A stretch of DNA of 64,000 nt. It comes from Prorocentrum cordatum (lineage: Eukaryota > Sar > Dinophyceae > Prorocentrales > Prorocentraceae). The stretch's first letter is position 1. Each line of letters opens with the position of its first letter. The translations under genes and the position numbers were made by a program. The DNA is taken from positions 140,023 to 204,022 of the forward strand of contig CAUYUJ010016159.1 in NCBI GenBank assembly GCA_963575745.1, read 5' to 3'. Positions 50,756 to 61,119 of this stretch are shown piece after piece. The notes beneath the pieces are model-generated. The model ran no database searches. It was not told the origin of the DNA and saw nothing but the letters and a program-made list of their open reading frames with translations.

Positions 50756-53583
50756 TCTGCGCTCTGGTGGGGCCTCCCTGGAGGGGTGGGAGGGGCACGA
50801 AACCTGATATATCATATGGTGTGCGAATACCCTGCCCGCTCTGGTGGGGCCTCCCTGGAGGGGTGGGAGGGGCACGAAACTTGATAATAAAATATAGTGT
50901 ACGGATACCCTGCCCGCTCTGGTGGGGCCTCCCTGGAGTGGCGGGAGGGGCACGAAACCTGATAAATAATATGGTGTGCGAATACCCTGCCCGCTCTGGT
51001 GGGGCCTCCCTGGAGGGGTGGGAGGGGCATGAAACCTGATACATCATATGGTGTGCGAATACCCTGCCCGCTCTGGCGGGGCCTCCCTGGAATGTTGGGA
51101 GGGGCGCGAAACCTGATAAATAACATGGTGTGCGGATGCCCTGCCCGCTCTGGTGGGGCCTCCCTGGAGGGGTGGAGGGGCGCGAAACCAGATACATAAG
51201 ATGGTGTGCGAATACCCTGCTCGCTCAGGCGGGGCCTCCCTGGAGGGGTGGGAAAGGGCACGAAACCTGATAAATAACATGGTGTGCGAATAACTTGCTT
51301 GCTCAGGCTGGGCCCCCTGGAGGGGTGGGAGAGGCACGACAACTTATACATAACATGGTGTGCGAATACCCTGCTCGCTCAGGCGGGGCCTCCCTGGAGG
51401 TGTGGGATGGGCAGGATACCTGATAAACAACATGGTGTGCGAACACCCTTCCCGCTCTGGTGGGGCCTCCCTGGAGGGGTGGGAGGGGCACGAAACCTGA
51501 TAAATAGCATGGTGTGCGAATACCCTGCTCGCTCAGGCGGGGCCTCCCTGGAGGGATGGGTGGGGCAGGAAACCTGATAAATATCATGGTGTGCGAATAC
51601 CCTGCTCGCTCAGGCGGTGCCTCCCTGGAGGGGTGGGAGGGGCACGAAACCTGATAAATAACATGGTGTGCGGATACCCTGCCCGCTCTGGTGGGGCCTC
51701 CCTGGAGGGGTGGAGGGGCACGAAACCTGATAAATAATATGGTTTGCGAATACCCTGCCCGCTCTGGTGGGACCTCCCTGGAGGGGTGGGAGGGGCACGA
51801 AACATGATAAATAACATGGTGTGCAAATACCCTGCCCGCTCAGGCGGGTCCTCCCTGGAGGGGTGGGAGGGGCACGAAACCTGATAAATAACATGGTGTG
51901 CGAATACCCTGCTCGCTCAGGCGGGGCCTCCCTGGAGGGGTGGGAGGGGCACGAAACCTGATAAATAACATGGTGTGCGAATACCCTGCTCGCTCAGGCG
52001 GGCCTCCCTGGAGGGGTGGGAGGGGCACGAAACCTGATAATAACATGGTGTGCGAATACCGTGCTCGCTCAGGCGGGCCTCCCTGGAGGGGTGGGGCAGG
52101 AACGTGATTAAATAACATGGTGCGAGAATACCCTGCTCGCTCAGGCGGGGCCTCCCTGGAGAGGGTGGGAAGGGCACGAACCGAATAAATAACATGGTGT
52201 GCGAGACCCTGCTCGCTCAGGCGGGGCCTCCCTGGAGGGATGGGTGGGGCACGAAACCTGATAAATAACATAGTGTGCGAATGCCCTGCTCGCTCAGGCG
52301 GGGCCCCTCTGGAGGGGTGGGAGGGGCACGAAACCTGATAAATAACATGGTGTGCGAATACCTTGCTTGCTCAGGCGGGTCCTCCCTGGAGGGGTTGGAG
52401 GGGCACGAAACCTGATAAATAACATGGTGTGCGAATACCCTGCTCGTTCAGGCGGGGCCTCCCTGGAGGGGTGGGAAGGGGCACGAAACCTGATAAATAA
52501 CATGGTGTGCGAATACCCTGCTCGCTCAGGCGGGGCCTCCCTGGAGGGGTGGGAGGGGCACGAAACCTCATAAATAACATGGTGTGCGAATACCCTGCTC
52601 GCTCAGGCGGGGCCTCCCTGGAGGGGTGGGAGGGGCACGAAACCTCATAAATAACATGGTGTGCGAATACCCTGCTCGCTCAGGCGGGGCCCCCCTGGAG
52701 GGGTGGGAATGGGCAGGATACCTGATAAATAACATAGTGTGCGAACACCCTTCCCGCTCTGGTGGGGCCTCCCTGGAGGGGTGGGAGGGGCACGAAACCT
52801 GATAAATAGCATGGTGTGCGAATACCCTGCCCGCTCAGGCGGGGCCTCCCTGGAGGGATGGGTGGGGCAGGAAACCTGATAAGTAACATGGTGTGCGAAT
52901 ACCCTGCTCGCTCAGGCGGGGCCTCCCTGGAGGGGTGGGAGGGGCACGAAACCTGATGAATAACATGGTGTGCGAATACCCTGCTCGCTCAAGCGGGGCC
53001 TCCCGGGAGAGGTGGGAGGGGCACGAAACCTGATAAATAACATGGTGTGCGAATACCCTGCTCGCTCAGGCGGGGCCTCCCTGGAGGGGTGGGAGGGGCA
53101 CGAAACCTGATAAATAACATGGTGTGCGAATACCCTGCCGCTCAGGCGGGTCCTCCCTGGAGGGTGGAGGGGCACGAAACCTGATAAATAACATGGTGTG
53201 CGAATACCCTCTCGCTCAGGCGGGGCCTCCCTGGAGGGGTGGGAGGGGCAGAAACCTGATAAATAACATGGTGTGCGAATACCCTGCTCGCTCAGGCGGG
53301 GCCTCCCTGGAGGGGTGGGAGGGGCACGAAACCTGATAAATAACATGGTGTGCGAATACCCTGCTCGCTCAGGCGGGGCCTCCCTGGAGAGGTGGGAGGG
53401 GCACGAAACCTGATACATAACATGGTGTGCGAATACCCTGCTCGCTCAGGCGGGGCCCCCCTGGAGGGGTGGGAGGGGCGCGAAACCTGATAAATAACAT
53501 GGTGTGCGAATACCCTGCTCGCTCAGGCGGGGCCTCCCTGGAGGGGTGGGAGGGGCACGAAACCTGATAAAGAACCTGGTGTG
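50756..53583 (+). repeat. 77-bp satellite, about 37 units
   Basis: Unit landmarks: ATGGTGTGCGAATACCCTGC, CGCTCAGGCGGGGCCTCCCT, GGAGGGGTGGGAGGGGCACG and AAACCTGATAAATAAC. Two subtypes differ at GCTCTGGTGG versus GCTCAGGCGG. The first dominates before about 51200, the second after. All open frames here are translations of the unit. Confidence 0.98.
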
Positions 53584-53705
53584 AGGAAAGGCATGGTATG
53601 GTATGGGATGGTGGATGCATGGTATGGTATTGTAAGGTATTGGTAAGGTATGGTATGGAGTGGCATGGTGTTGGTATGGTATGATACAGTATGGGATGGT
53701 GGAGG
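53584..53705 (+). repeat. GGTATGGTAT minisatellite
   Basis: Degenerate TGGTATGGTATG/GGGATGGTGG units directly after the satellite, followed by a short GGA tract (53711-53735). Confidence 0.85.
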
Positions 53706-53739
53706 AAGCGGGAGAAGGAGGAGGAGGAGGAGAGGATGT

Positions 53740-54065
53740 TCTGGGAAAACAAGAACCCCACTCAGCATGTGGGGAATAGAAATAATAAAAACAGTCCAAA
53801 CATCGTCCCTTGAATATTTTCGGGGGCGCGCAGACACGGAGCAGCGATCCATGAGTTTGGCGCGCGGTCGCCAAATCCATGGATCGGGGGAGGTGCCCTC
53901 TCCAAAATACGGCCAGTGCCGCCTCGCTCGGCGGCAGAAATCCGCGATTAGCCTTGGAAACGGGACCCGTCGCTAATCCAAGCCCCAAAAATCCATGTTT
54001 GCGATCGCCTGATATTTTTCACTATTTTTGACTGTTCCCCCTGCAGAGGGACGTGTCCGACTGAA
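53740..54065 (-). mobile_element. Family A element A10, reversed and interrupted by C3
   Basis: On the minus strand TTCAGTCGGACACGTCCCTC at 54065 starts a typical A body (ACAGTCAAAAATAGTGAAAA). It resumes after the C3 insertion as ATTCAAGGGACGATGTTTGG. The far end, near 53740, is degraded. Confidence 0.7.
53820..54011 (-). mobile_element. Family C element C3 (192 bp), nested in A10
   Basis: On the minus strand it runs CAGGCGATCGC to GCGCGCCCCCGA like C1. A 6-bp direct repeat (AAATAT on the minus strand) flanks it. Confidence 0.8.
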
Positions 54066-54126
54066 GGGTACCTGTTCTTGTGGATGCCACGACAATGGAC
54101 ACCCTAACCGTCCCCTCATTGAATCG

Positions 54127-54232
54127 AACATGTGCTCAACATGTCGGAGAAACATGTTCTGGACATGTTTTGAACACGTGTTTTTTACATGCTTGGAGCA
54201 TGTTTGACACGTGCTTTGGACATCTGGAACAG
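54127..54232 (+). repeat. ACATGT/CACGTG palindrome cluster
   Basis: Eight or nine ACATGT, CATGTG, GCATGT or ACACGTG words lie 10-16 bp apart. It is probably a degenerate minisatellite. A binding-site cluster is unsupported. Confidence 0.6.
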
Positions 54233-54317
54233 TTACCTGGCGACATGCTTCCTCTCCGACATTGATCGCCCTCCACACACCAGCTCCCCCTCTGACGCCC
54301 GAGGGGGGGTCGCCCTT

Positions 54318-54462
54318 CGGGGATGGACAGACCCCCCTTTAGTAAAACGTGGTTTAGTGAAAACGACCTGAGGCCCAAACCTGGCGGGCGCAAGCCTGGA
54401 AAATAACGGCCGCGGCGCCCTCTCGAGAACCGAAAACGGACAATTCACTAATCGACGTGTCA
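54318..54462 (-). repeat. Interspersed repeat N, copy 2 (inverted)
   Basis: Reverse-complement partner of 19061-19208, ending CTAATCGACGTGTCAC. Confidence 0.8.
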
Positions 54463-54640
54463 CTATTGGGGGTTCTGTCCGCCCCCGAGCCCTCCTCAGC
54501 GCCACGGGGCCGCCGAGCCAGCGGCCGGCCCCCGCCGCGGCGGGCCCGCCGGGCCTCGAGGGCCGAAGGCCCAGAAACGCCCCACGCCCGGCGTCTGCTC
54601 CACGGGAGCCTCCCAGACCTCCTCGCGCTGTGAGAGAAAC

Positions 54641-54655
54641 AAAAAAAAACAAAAA

Positions 54656-54689
<34 letters not shown>
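54641..54689 (+). repeat. A-rich run ending in 33 A
   Basis: CAAAAAAAAACAAAAAC followed by 33 A. This resembles a retroposed poly(A) tail, though the upstream 54463-54640 shows no recognisable gene. Confidence 0.9.
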
Positions 54690-54690
<1 letters not shown>

Positions 54691-55536
54691 GACGCGAGGT
54701 GTTTCGCTGTCTACACGCAGGAGTGACCCAGGGTAAGAGTGACCTTGGGTGCGCGGCTTTTTTGGGGGGGCGCGGGGGGGGGCCAAACCTGGGCGCACAA
54801 GCCGCTGCTCCTGCTTCGTTTTCAGCCATCTGGGGACCCATCTGTGCCCGCACCAAAGGTCACTCCGGCGAAAGATCACTCTTACGTCTAGTCGATGCTC
54901 GGCCTCCATGGGCCCTGGCCGGGCCTCGGGACCGTCAAAAAAACACTCCGGATGAAAATCTGGTCCTGAGGAAGTCGTCCAGGCCTCTGAGTGTCGACTT
55001 TGTGAAAAGATCACGACGCCGGGGGTCTGGGCTACGCGAAGACAAAGCCAGGGCGAGGGCAAAATCGGGCGACGAGTTCCGAGAATCTCTGAGACCCGGC
55101 GGTTCTGAGGGATGTCTCGGGCGCCGCGGCCTTCTCGGAGCGTTCCGGAAGGCTCTGAGAGCGTTCCGCACCGCTCTGGATGGGATTTCTCCTCGTCCTA
55201 GCCCCGTCCGACCCACGCGCCCGCCGGCGCCGTCCCATTTGGGACCCGACTTGGACCAGATTTGGAACACAGGTGGGACCCGATCTGGACCAGATTGGAA
55301 CCAGCTCCGACCCGTCAACTGCGGTGCAAATGTCGGGTGCCAATGTACCCGCCCAAGGCTCCGGTGAACAGACGTCGAACCAACGTCTGGAGCGATCGAG
55401 CAAGAAAAGGAGGTCGGCAGCGCTGGCGAACGCCAGTGCATCTGCAGGCAGGCGGGGCGCGCCTGGCCACAGCACGCAAGCGCGGGTGAGAAAGAGGAGG
55501 GCGGCCGCTGAGGTAGCCCCTCCGCCGCTGCAGCCT
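54690..55536. other. Unassigned, with an inverted GTAAGAGTGA pair
   Basis: GTAAGAGTGACCTTGGGTGC (54735) and the inverted TCACTCTTAC (near 54893), with internal AAGGTCACTC, may bound a ~160-bp element. The remainder has no supported gene. Confidence 0.4.
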
Positions 55537-55695
55537 CCTCCTCCTCCCTCCTCCTCCTCCTCCTCCTCCCTCCTCCTCCTCCTCATCCCTCCTCCTCCTC
55601 CTCATCCTCCTCCTCCTCCTCCTCCTCCTCCTCCTCCTCCTCCTCCTCCTCCTCCTCCTCCTCCTCCTTTTCCTCATCCTCCTCCTCCGCTTCTC
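55537..55695 (-). repeat. (TCC)n microsatellite
   Basis: TCC with CTCCC and TCA interruptions. It is followed by CGGAGGTAGCC, a phrase also found after the TCC tract at 63.6 kb. Confidence 0.95.
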
Positions 55696-56107
55696 CCGCC
55701 CTCGGAGGTAGCCGGGGGGGGGGCACGAGGCCCAGACCGCAGAGGGTGTGCGGAGCAGGAGCGCGCAGGCGGCCTCGGGCACCGGGGAGCCTGTGCACGT
55801 CCAGGAGGTGCGCCGCGGTGCAGGCTGCCGAAGGCGGCATCGGAGAAGGGACCACTGGATATGAGGAATCCAAAGGAATTCGCCGGCCCAACGGGCCAGA
55901 GGCGTGCTAAGATCTCCGGTAACTACTTAACAATATTTCTAGTTCGCGCGCGCGGGGCGGCCCCTGGGGGGCCCCGGACGAAAAGCGCCCCGGCTGACCC
56001 CCGACCGGGTCCTGGGCGATCCCCAGGGGGGAGACTATTTTTCGCCACCCCTCACGAGTATCGTGGCCTCCGACGGGGGGGCTGAAATCGACTAACCCCC
56101 CTCCCGC
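55696..56107. repeat. Unassigned, with two interspersed segments
   Basis: CGGAGAAGGGACCACTGGA (55840) recurs at 56757 and 63781. Bases 55990-56095 are the inverted partner of 32740-32850. Confidence 0.6.
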
Positions 56108-56250
56108 CCCAAGGGGCCCCCAAGAGCCCCCCAAGAGGCCCCAGGGGAGCCCAATACGCCGCCAAGGAGCCCCAAGACGCTCCCAAGAAGCCCCCAAGAA
56201 GCCCCCAAGACGGCCCCAAGAGGCCCCAAATAGCGCTCCAGGGCCGGCGG
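56108..56250 (-). repeat. CCCCAAGAGGC minisatellite
   Basis: 15-21-bp units, the reverse complement of the 32440-32720 repeat. Confidence 0.85.
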
Positions 56251-56267
56251 AATGAGTGAAGCGATTA

Positions 56268-56420
56268 AATAATACATATATATATATACTTATATACACG
56301 CATACACATACATATACATATATCTATATCTATATATATATGTATGTATACATATATGTATATATATATATGTGCATGTGTATACATATATATATATGTG
56401 TGTTGATGCGTATTTTGTGA
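56268..56420. repeat. TA/CATA-rich microsatellite
   Basis: ATATATATAC, CATACATATA and TGTATATATA blocks. Confidence 0.9.
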
Positions 56421-56920
56421 ATATATGAGGTACACATATGGATCCTAAATATAAGGAGTCCAGGGTCTGGGAGCCCGCGGAACTCCAAGCGTGGAGCGGC
56501 CAAGGGTGTCACCGCCGCCCTCCTTGGACGAGAAACCGCTTCTTCATTTCCCCCACAGCAACGATGACCCCAAGAGGCGGTGCCAGGTGCCTGCAAGGGG
56601 CGGCCGCCCAAGCCGGCGCCAGTGAACCGTGAGAGCAGTCTGCGCCCACTGCAGCCTCCGCGGCGAGAGACAAGCGTGCCGACGCGGCAGGCCAGCCTGC
56701 ACGCGTGGCCGAGGCCCTGCCGAACAGGGCGCGTGGTGCTGGGTCCTCGGTCTGCGATCGGAGAAGGGACCACTGGAGAGCAGGAGTCGATTTTTCCCGG
56801 AGAGGGCTTCGGGCCCAGGGTTCTGTTTTAGGGGTTTGCCCCCGGATCTGACGGCTGTAGGGCCAGCGAATTTCTTTTGCAATAAATGACGAGGTCGCGA
56901 AGGGCCGGCGAATTAAGATT
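56421..56920. other. Unassigned, with a repeated TGCTGGGTCCTCGGTCTGCG segment
   Basis: The segment at about 56736-56790 is nearly identical to 63763-63810. No gene is supported. Confidence 0.5.
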
Positions 56921-57345
56921 TGAGGATTTCTCGAGCGAAACGCTTGTTTTTCAGAATTTGTTGAGGATGTCTCGAGCGAAACGCTTGTTTTGTGTTATAG
57001 ATTGTCCTCTCCTGGGGACCTGAATTCTGAGGATCCCTCAAGTGGATTGCTTGTTTTCACGTGCCCAGGTCTTGAGGATGTCTCGAGCGAGACGCTTGGC
57101 TTCACGCCTCCAGGTGGCCCAGACAGATGTCTAGCATGAGGATTTGTTGAGGATGTCTCGAACGAGAGGCTTGTTTTCACGTGTCCAGTTCGCCCAGGCG
57201 GATATCTAGCATGAGGTTGTGTCGAGAAAGTCTCGATCGAGACGCATGTTTTCACGTGTCCAGGTCGCTCTGGCAGATGTCTAGCATGAGGATGTGCTGA
57301 GAACGTCTTGAGCGAAACGCGTGTTTTCACGTGTCCAGGTCGCCC
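56921..57345 (+). repeat. ~77-bp GATGTCTCGAGCGA minisatellite
   Basis: About six units with GAGGATGTCTCGAGCGAAAC, CTTGTTTTCACGTGTCCAGG and CAGATGTCTAGCATGAGG. The first three are irregular. Confidence 0.9.
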
Positions 57346-58260
57346 ATGCACAGCACAGCTCTCGGCACGGTACATCAATATCGATACCCTTTACATTGCA
57401 GCCTGGCATGTTGCCTGGCACGTTCCGCGGAGCGTCCCGTGGCGAGTCCACCTGGCACGTCGCGCGGTGCACGTCCATTGGCACGTTCCGTAGCGCGTCC
57501 CCTTGGCACGTCCTGCGGTGCGTGCCCATGGCACGTCCCCTTGCACGTCGCCTGGCGCGTCCCTTGGGACGTTCCGCGGCGCGTCCTCCTGGCATGTCAC
57601 GTCTGTCGATTAGCTCTGGGGCAGCTACCATCTGCTCAGGCAACTCGAGCTTCAGATCCAGATCAGTTCGGTGGTGGCAACGAGGACTCGATCCACAACG
57701 CCATGTATAGAGCACAATCGCGGCATGGCACATCGCAGTTCAGCACGGCCCAGCACAGCACAGCCTTCGGCACGGTACATCAAGATCGATACACTGAACA
57801 TTGCACCTTGGCACGCTCCTTGGCGCGTTCCGTGGCGAGTCCACCTGGCACGTCGCGCGGCGCGTCACCTGGCACGTTCCGCGGCACGTCCATTGGCACG
57901 TTCCGTAGCGCGCCCCCTTCGCACGTCCCGCGGTGCGTGCCCATGGCACGTTCCCTGGCACGTCGCCTGGCGCGTCCCTTGGGACGTTCCGCGGCGCGTC
58001 CTCCTGGCATGTCACGTCTGTCGATTAGCTCTGGCGCAGCTACCATCTGCTCAGGCAACTCGAGCTTAAGATCCAGATCAGTTCGGTCAGGACTCGGTGG
58101 CAACGAGGACTCGATCCACAACGATATATATAGTCTGAGAGAGCACAGTCGCGGCATGGCACATCGCAGTTCAGCATGGCCCAGCACAGCACAGCTCTCG
58201 GCACGGTACATCAAGATCGATACATTTAGCATCGCATTTGCCAGTGGCCCACTCAGGTGT
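57345..58260 (+). repeat. ~415-bp tandem duplication with an inner GGCACGT minisatellite
   Basis: TCTGTCGATTAGCTCTGG occurs at 57602 and 58017. CGGCACGGTACATCA opens units near 57364, 57767 and 58199. Inside, about 20-bp TGGCACGTCGCCTGGCGCGT words repeat. Open frames are repeat translations. Confidence 0.9.
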
Positions 58261-58376
58261 CTTTGAAACGTTGCCATGCCTTACATTTCTATGTTCCTTT
58301 CCGGGTTCGTGGGTCGATCATGTTTTTTTGCCAAAGCAGTCCTCGCGGCCATGATTGGCTGATAGATCCTCCGCCG

Positions 58377-58735
58377 CCGCAGCCTCCTCCTCCTCCTCCT
58401 CCTCCTCCTCCTCCTCCTCCTCCTCCTCCTCCTCCTCCTCCTCCTCCTCCTCCTCCTCCTCCTCCTCCTCCTCCTCCTCCTCCTCCTCCTCCTCCTCCTC
58501 CACCTCCTCCTCCTCCTCCTCCTCCTCCTCCTCCTCCTCCTCCTCCGCCTCCTCCGCCTCCTCCTCCTCCTCCTCCTCCTCCTCCTCCTCTTCCTCCTCC
58601 TCCTCCTCCTCCTCCTCCTCCTCCTCCTCCTCCTCCTCCTCCTCCTCCTCCCCTTCCCTTCCTTCCCTTCCCTTTCCTTCCCTTCCCTTCCCTTCCCCCT
58701 CCCTTCCCTTCCCTTCCCTCCCTCCCTCCCTCCCT
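58377..58735 (-). repeat. (TCC)n, ~280 bp, then CCCTT/CCTCC repeats
   Basis: Nearly pure TCC to 58655, then TTCCCTTCCC and CCTCCCTCC. Among the longest pure TCC tracts in the window. Bases 58261-58376 are unassigned. Confidence 0.97.
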
Positions 58736-59328
58736 CCTCCCGCCCTCCCTCCTCCCTCCCTCCCGCCCTCCTGCCTCCTCTTGCTCCTCCCTCCCTCCCG
58801 CCCTCCTGCCATCCCTCTCTCCCTCCCGCCCCTCAGGGCCGGGTCGGGTGAGTCGGGAAGGGCTTGGCCGGGCTGGGCCGGGCCGGGCTTTCCCCTCTCT
58901 TCTCTCCCTCCCCCCCCCTCTCCGCCCCCTGTTCCACTTCCGCCGCTCCTTTGGAGGCAGGTCCGAGCCGAGGCGTGTTGCTGGAGGGCGGTCGAGGTTG
59001 AGTGCTTGGGCTCCTTTGGTGTCAGAAGCTGGGGCCGATGCTCCCTCGGCAGGATTTGCTATTCGAAGAAGCGTGCCTCGAGGTGGATCGGGCGGCCTCG
59101 AGAGGTCGGGCCAGGGCGAGGACGTCAGGGCCCAGGGTCGACTCAGCGCATCGTCCCTTGCCCCCATCCCTCTGCTCTCAACGGGCCACAGGCCCCCGTC
59201 CCATGGGTCGCGCTGAGCCGCGGGAGGGGTGAAGGGGCAATCTCGACGGCGCGCTGGCTCAGTCCCCTCCATTCTCCCTCCCCTCCTCCCCTGCTGATGC
59301 CGGTGCGCTGCTCCCCTCCCCTCCCTCT
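58736..59328. other. Unassigned region upstream of the zinc-protein gene
   Basis: C/T-rich at first, then mixed. No recognisable domain. It would contain whatever promotes the gene at 59410. Confidence 0.45.
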
Positions 59329-59349
59329 CCGCAGCCGCTCTCTCTACAG
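59329..59349 (+). promoter_or_regulatory. Candidate trans-splice acceptor
   Basis: Pyrimidine stretches (CTCCCTCTCC and CCGCTCTCTCTA) lead into AG at 59333-59334 and 59348-59349. Dinoflagellate messages take their spliced leader at such sites. Use of the second would give a 60-nt 5' UTR before ATG 59410. Confidence 0.5.
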
Positions 59350-59409
59350 TCTCCCGCATCCCCTCCGGACGCCCAGAAGCCAGCGTGGTCCGCCTCGGAT
59401 TAGATCGCC

Positions 59410-61119
59410 ATGGCCGGGGAGCAGCTGAAGCAGGAAGATGTTCTCAAGTACTGGATGGACCACAAGCCGTCCCTGAAGGCAACCCTCCGGGCAGCGGCGA
59501 CCAGTGAGTCCAAACACCCAGGCGCGTGCTGCTCGAAGACCTTGTACGGGCGGGCCGTAAAGCGCCAGTGGGAACTCATGAACCCCGAGCAGCAGGAGTC
59601 CTGGCGAGCCGCGGCGGCCGCTGGGGGCCCCCCCCCGTCGCAGCCCGCCCTCGCGTTCACGGTCAGCCAGGGCGGCTCGCCCCCGGAAGGCCAGGGAGGT
59701 GCGGAGTCCCGGAGCGCCGCTCCAGCGCCGGAGGCCCGGGACCAGGCGGGCGCTTGCCCTGGGGCCGGCCAGAGCCAGGACTCGAGCTCTTTCCCGTCGT
59801 GCTGCGCCTGGTGCGGCAGGGCCCCCCTGTCTCCCTTCCAGCTCAAAGAGGGGCAGGGCCCCTTCCAGCACAAGTTCTTCTGCGGCGGGTGTTGGGACGC
59901 CTGGGAAGCGGAGCCAGCAACGCCCCCAGGGAGCCCCTCTGACCTGGGCCAGGAGCAGGCGCCCCAGCAGCACGCGGAGGCCCCGGAGTCGGCTGTTCTG
60001 CCCGAGGGGGCTGCGGCCCCGGAGCAGGAGGCCAAAGGGCAGGCCACCACCGGCGGCGGAGGGCCTCAGTCCGCGCGCGGCGCTCTAGCGGCACAGACCG
60101 GTCCTGGGACGCAAGAGGCCGTGGGGCTCCCAACCTCCGGAGCAGGGTGGGCGCCCGAGCAAGGTCTCCTGCCTGTGCAGTGCGTGGAGTGCGGCGTTGT
60201 GGGCGGTCCGGTCAAGGCGGGCTACTGCGAGTACTGCTGGACCACCTGGGAAGCAACGAACACTTCTCTGGCCGCCGGCGCCGCGCAGCAGTTCACGGGA
60301 GCAGCAGGGCACTCCGAGCCAGGTCAGCAGCCCCCAGCCAAGCGGGCCAAGTTCACGGGGCTGGAGCCGGACCCCTGGACAGGCCGTGGCGTCGGCGGGG
60401 CTGAGCCCGGGCAGGGTTCGGGTGACACGGCGGCCCTTGCCTGCATGGGATGTGGGCAGCTTGTGTACGCTCTTGTGGCAACCAAAGGGCCTTCGGGGTT
60501 GCGGCTCCTGTGCGGGGCCTGCGGGCCAGCAGCCAGCCCTGCCGCCGGTAACGGGGCGCCCCCCTCGCACGCTCTGCCCCCAGCGGGTCGGGGGGGTGAC
60601 GCCCAGGGCTGGGGCGCCCCGCCAGCAACCGCCGCTCCGAAGCCAAGGGCCTGCGACCCGCTCTTCCCGGAGTTCGGGCGCGTCCAGGGCCCGCCGGCTG
60701 CAGAGGCAGACAAGCACAACGTGGACAGGTGGGTACGGAGGCTCCCAGACGGGAGCCTCCCGACGGACCGGATCGTGCTGTACTGGGCCTACACTCACCC
60801 GGTGAGCGGCCCCCTCATGGCCACTGGCAAGTGGTGCCACGTCCCCAAGCGGGATCCCGTGCCGAAGGGCGTGCTCCTGCAGTTCGGGCACAAGAAGGGA
60901 GCAGCCCATGTCTGGCTCCGCAAAGGAGGCCACGTGCACGTGTCTGCCAGCAAGAAGAACGGCGTCCAGGAGGCGATCTTGGCCAAGCTCGAGGCCTGGA
61001 CCGAGCCCTGGAACAATGGCACCCCGCCAGCCCCCCAGCGGATTGGCGGCCCGCAGGCGCTCCCGCCTCTGCCGCCCCTGCCGCCAGCAGCATGGTCGCC
61101 GCCCCCGGCGTCTGATTGA
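59410..61119 (+). CDS. Predicted nuclear zinc-module protein, HMG-like N-terminus, 569 aa
   Basis: One uninterrupted frame from ATG 59410 (context GCCATGG) to TGA 61117-61119, with strong G/C third positions. Residues 12-70 (KYWMDHKP..KRQWELMNPEQQESW) recall the last helices of an HMG box. Three paired-CxxC modules follow: C132/C135 with C158/C161-W162, C258/C261 with C273/C276-W277, and C345/C348 with C368/C371. PPAKRAKF (308-315) resembles the Myc nuclear localisation signal. Ala/Pro/Gly/Gln-rich linkers separate the parts. Residues 434-535 (DRWVRRLPDGSLP..AILAKLEAW) look like a folded domain that I cannot name, and the tail is Pro-rich. I infer a nuclear nucleic-acid or protein-binding role; no enzyme motif is visible. 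It is intronless in this window and has no relict spliced leader. Confidence 0.8.
   Translation: MAGEQLKQEDVLKYWMDHKPSLKATLRAAATSESKHPGACCSKTLYGRAVKRQWELMNPEQQESWRAAAAAGGPPPSQPALAFTVSQGGSPPEGQGGAESRSAAPAPEARDQAGACPGAGQSQDSSSFPSCCAWCGRAPLSPFQLKEGQGPFQHKFFCGGCWDAWEAEPATPPGSPSDLGQEQAPQQHAEAPESAVLPEGAAAPEQEAKGQATTGGGGPQSARGALAAQTGPGTQEAVGLPTSGAGWAPEQGLLPVQCVECGVVGGPVKAGYCEYCWTTWEATNTSLAAGAAQQFTGAAGHSEPGQQPPAKRAKFTGLEPDPWTGRGVGGAEPGQGSGDTAALACMGCGQLVYALVATKGPSGLRLLCGACGPAASPAAGNGAPPSHALPPAGRGGDAQGWGAPPATAAPKPRACDPLFPEFGRVQGPPAAEADKHNVDRWVRRLPDGSLPTDRIVLYWAYTHPVSGPLMATGKWCHVPKRDPVPKGVLLQFGHKKGAAHVWLRKGGHVHVSASKKNGVQEAILAKLEAWTEPWNNGTPPAPQRIGGPQALPPLPPLPPAAWSPPPASD

Noticed and set aside
50812-53418. 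Family of repeated ~95-170-aa ORFs
   Set aside because: They arise because the 77-bp unit lacks stops in some frames. Several frames on both strands are open at once.
50756-53583. CRISPR-like array
   Set aside because: There is no constant repeat with variable spacers. The whole 77-bp unit is conserved.
54127-54232. Transcription-factor binding cluster (E-box-like)
   Set aside because: The spacing is that of a degenerate minisatellite and no gene lies nearby.
58257-59216. 319-codon ORF of mostly Pro/Leu
   Set aside because: It is a translation of the TCC tract. The same applies to long ORFs at 15230-16312, 34650-35933, 61483-62967 and 62450-63670.
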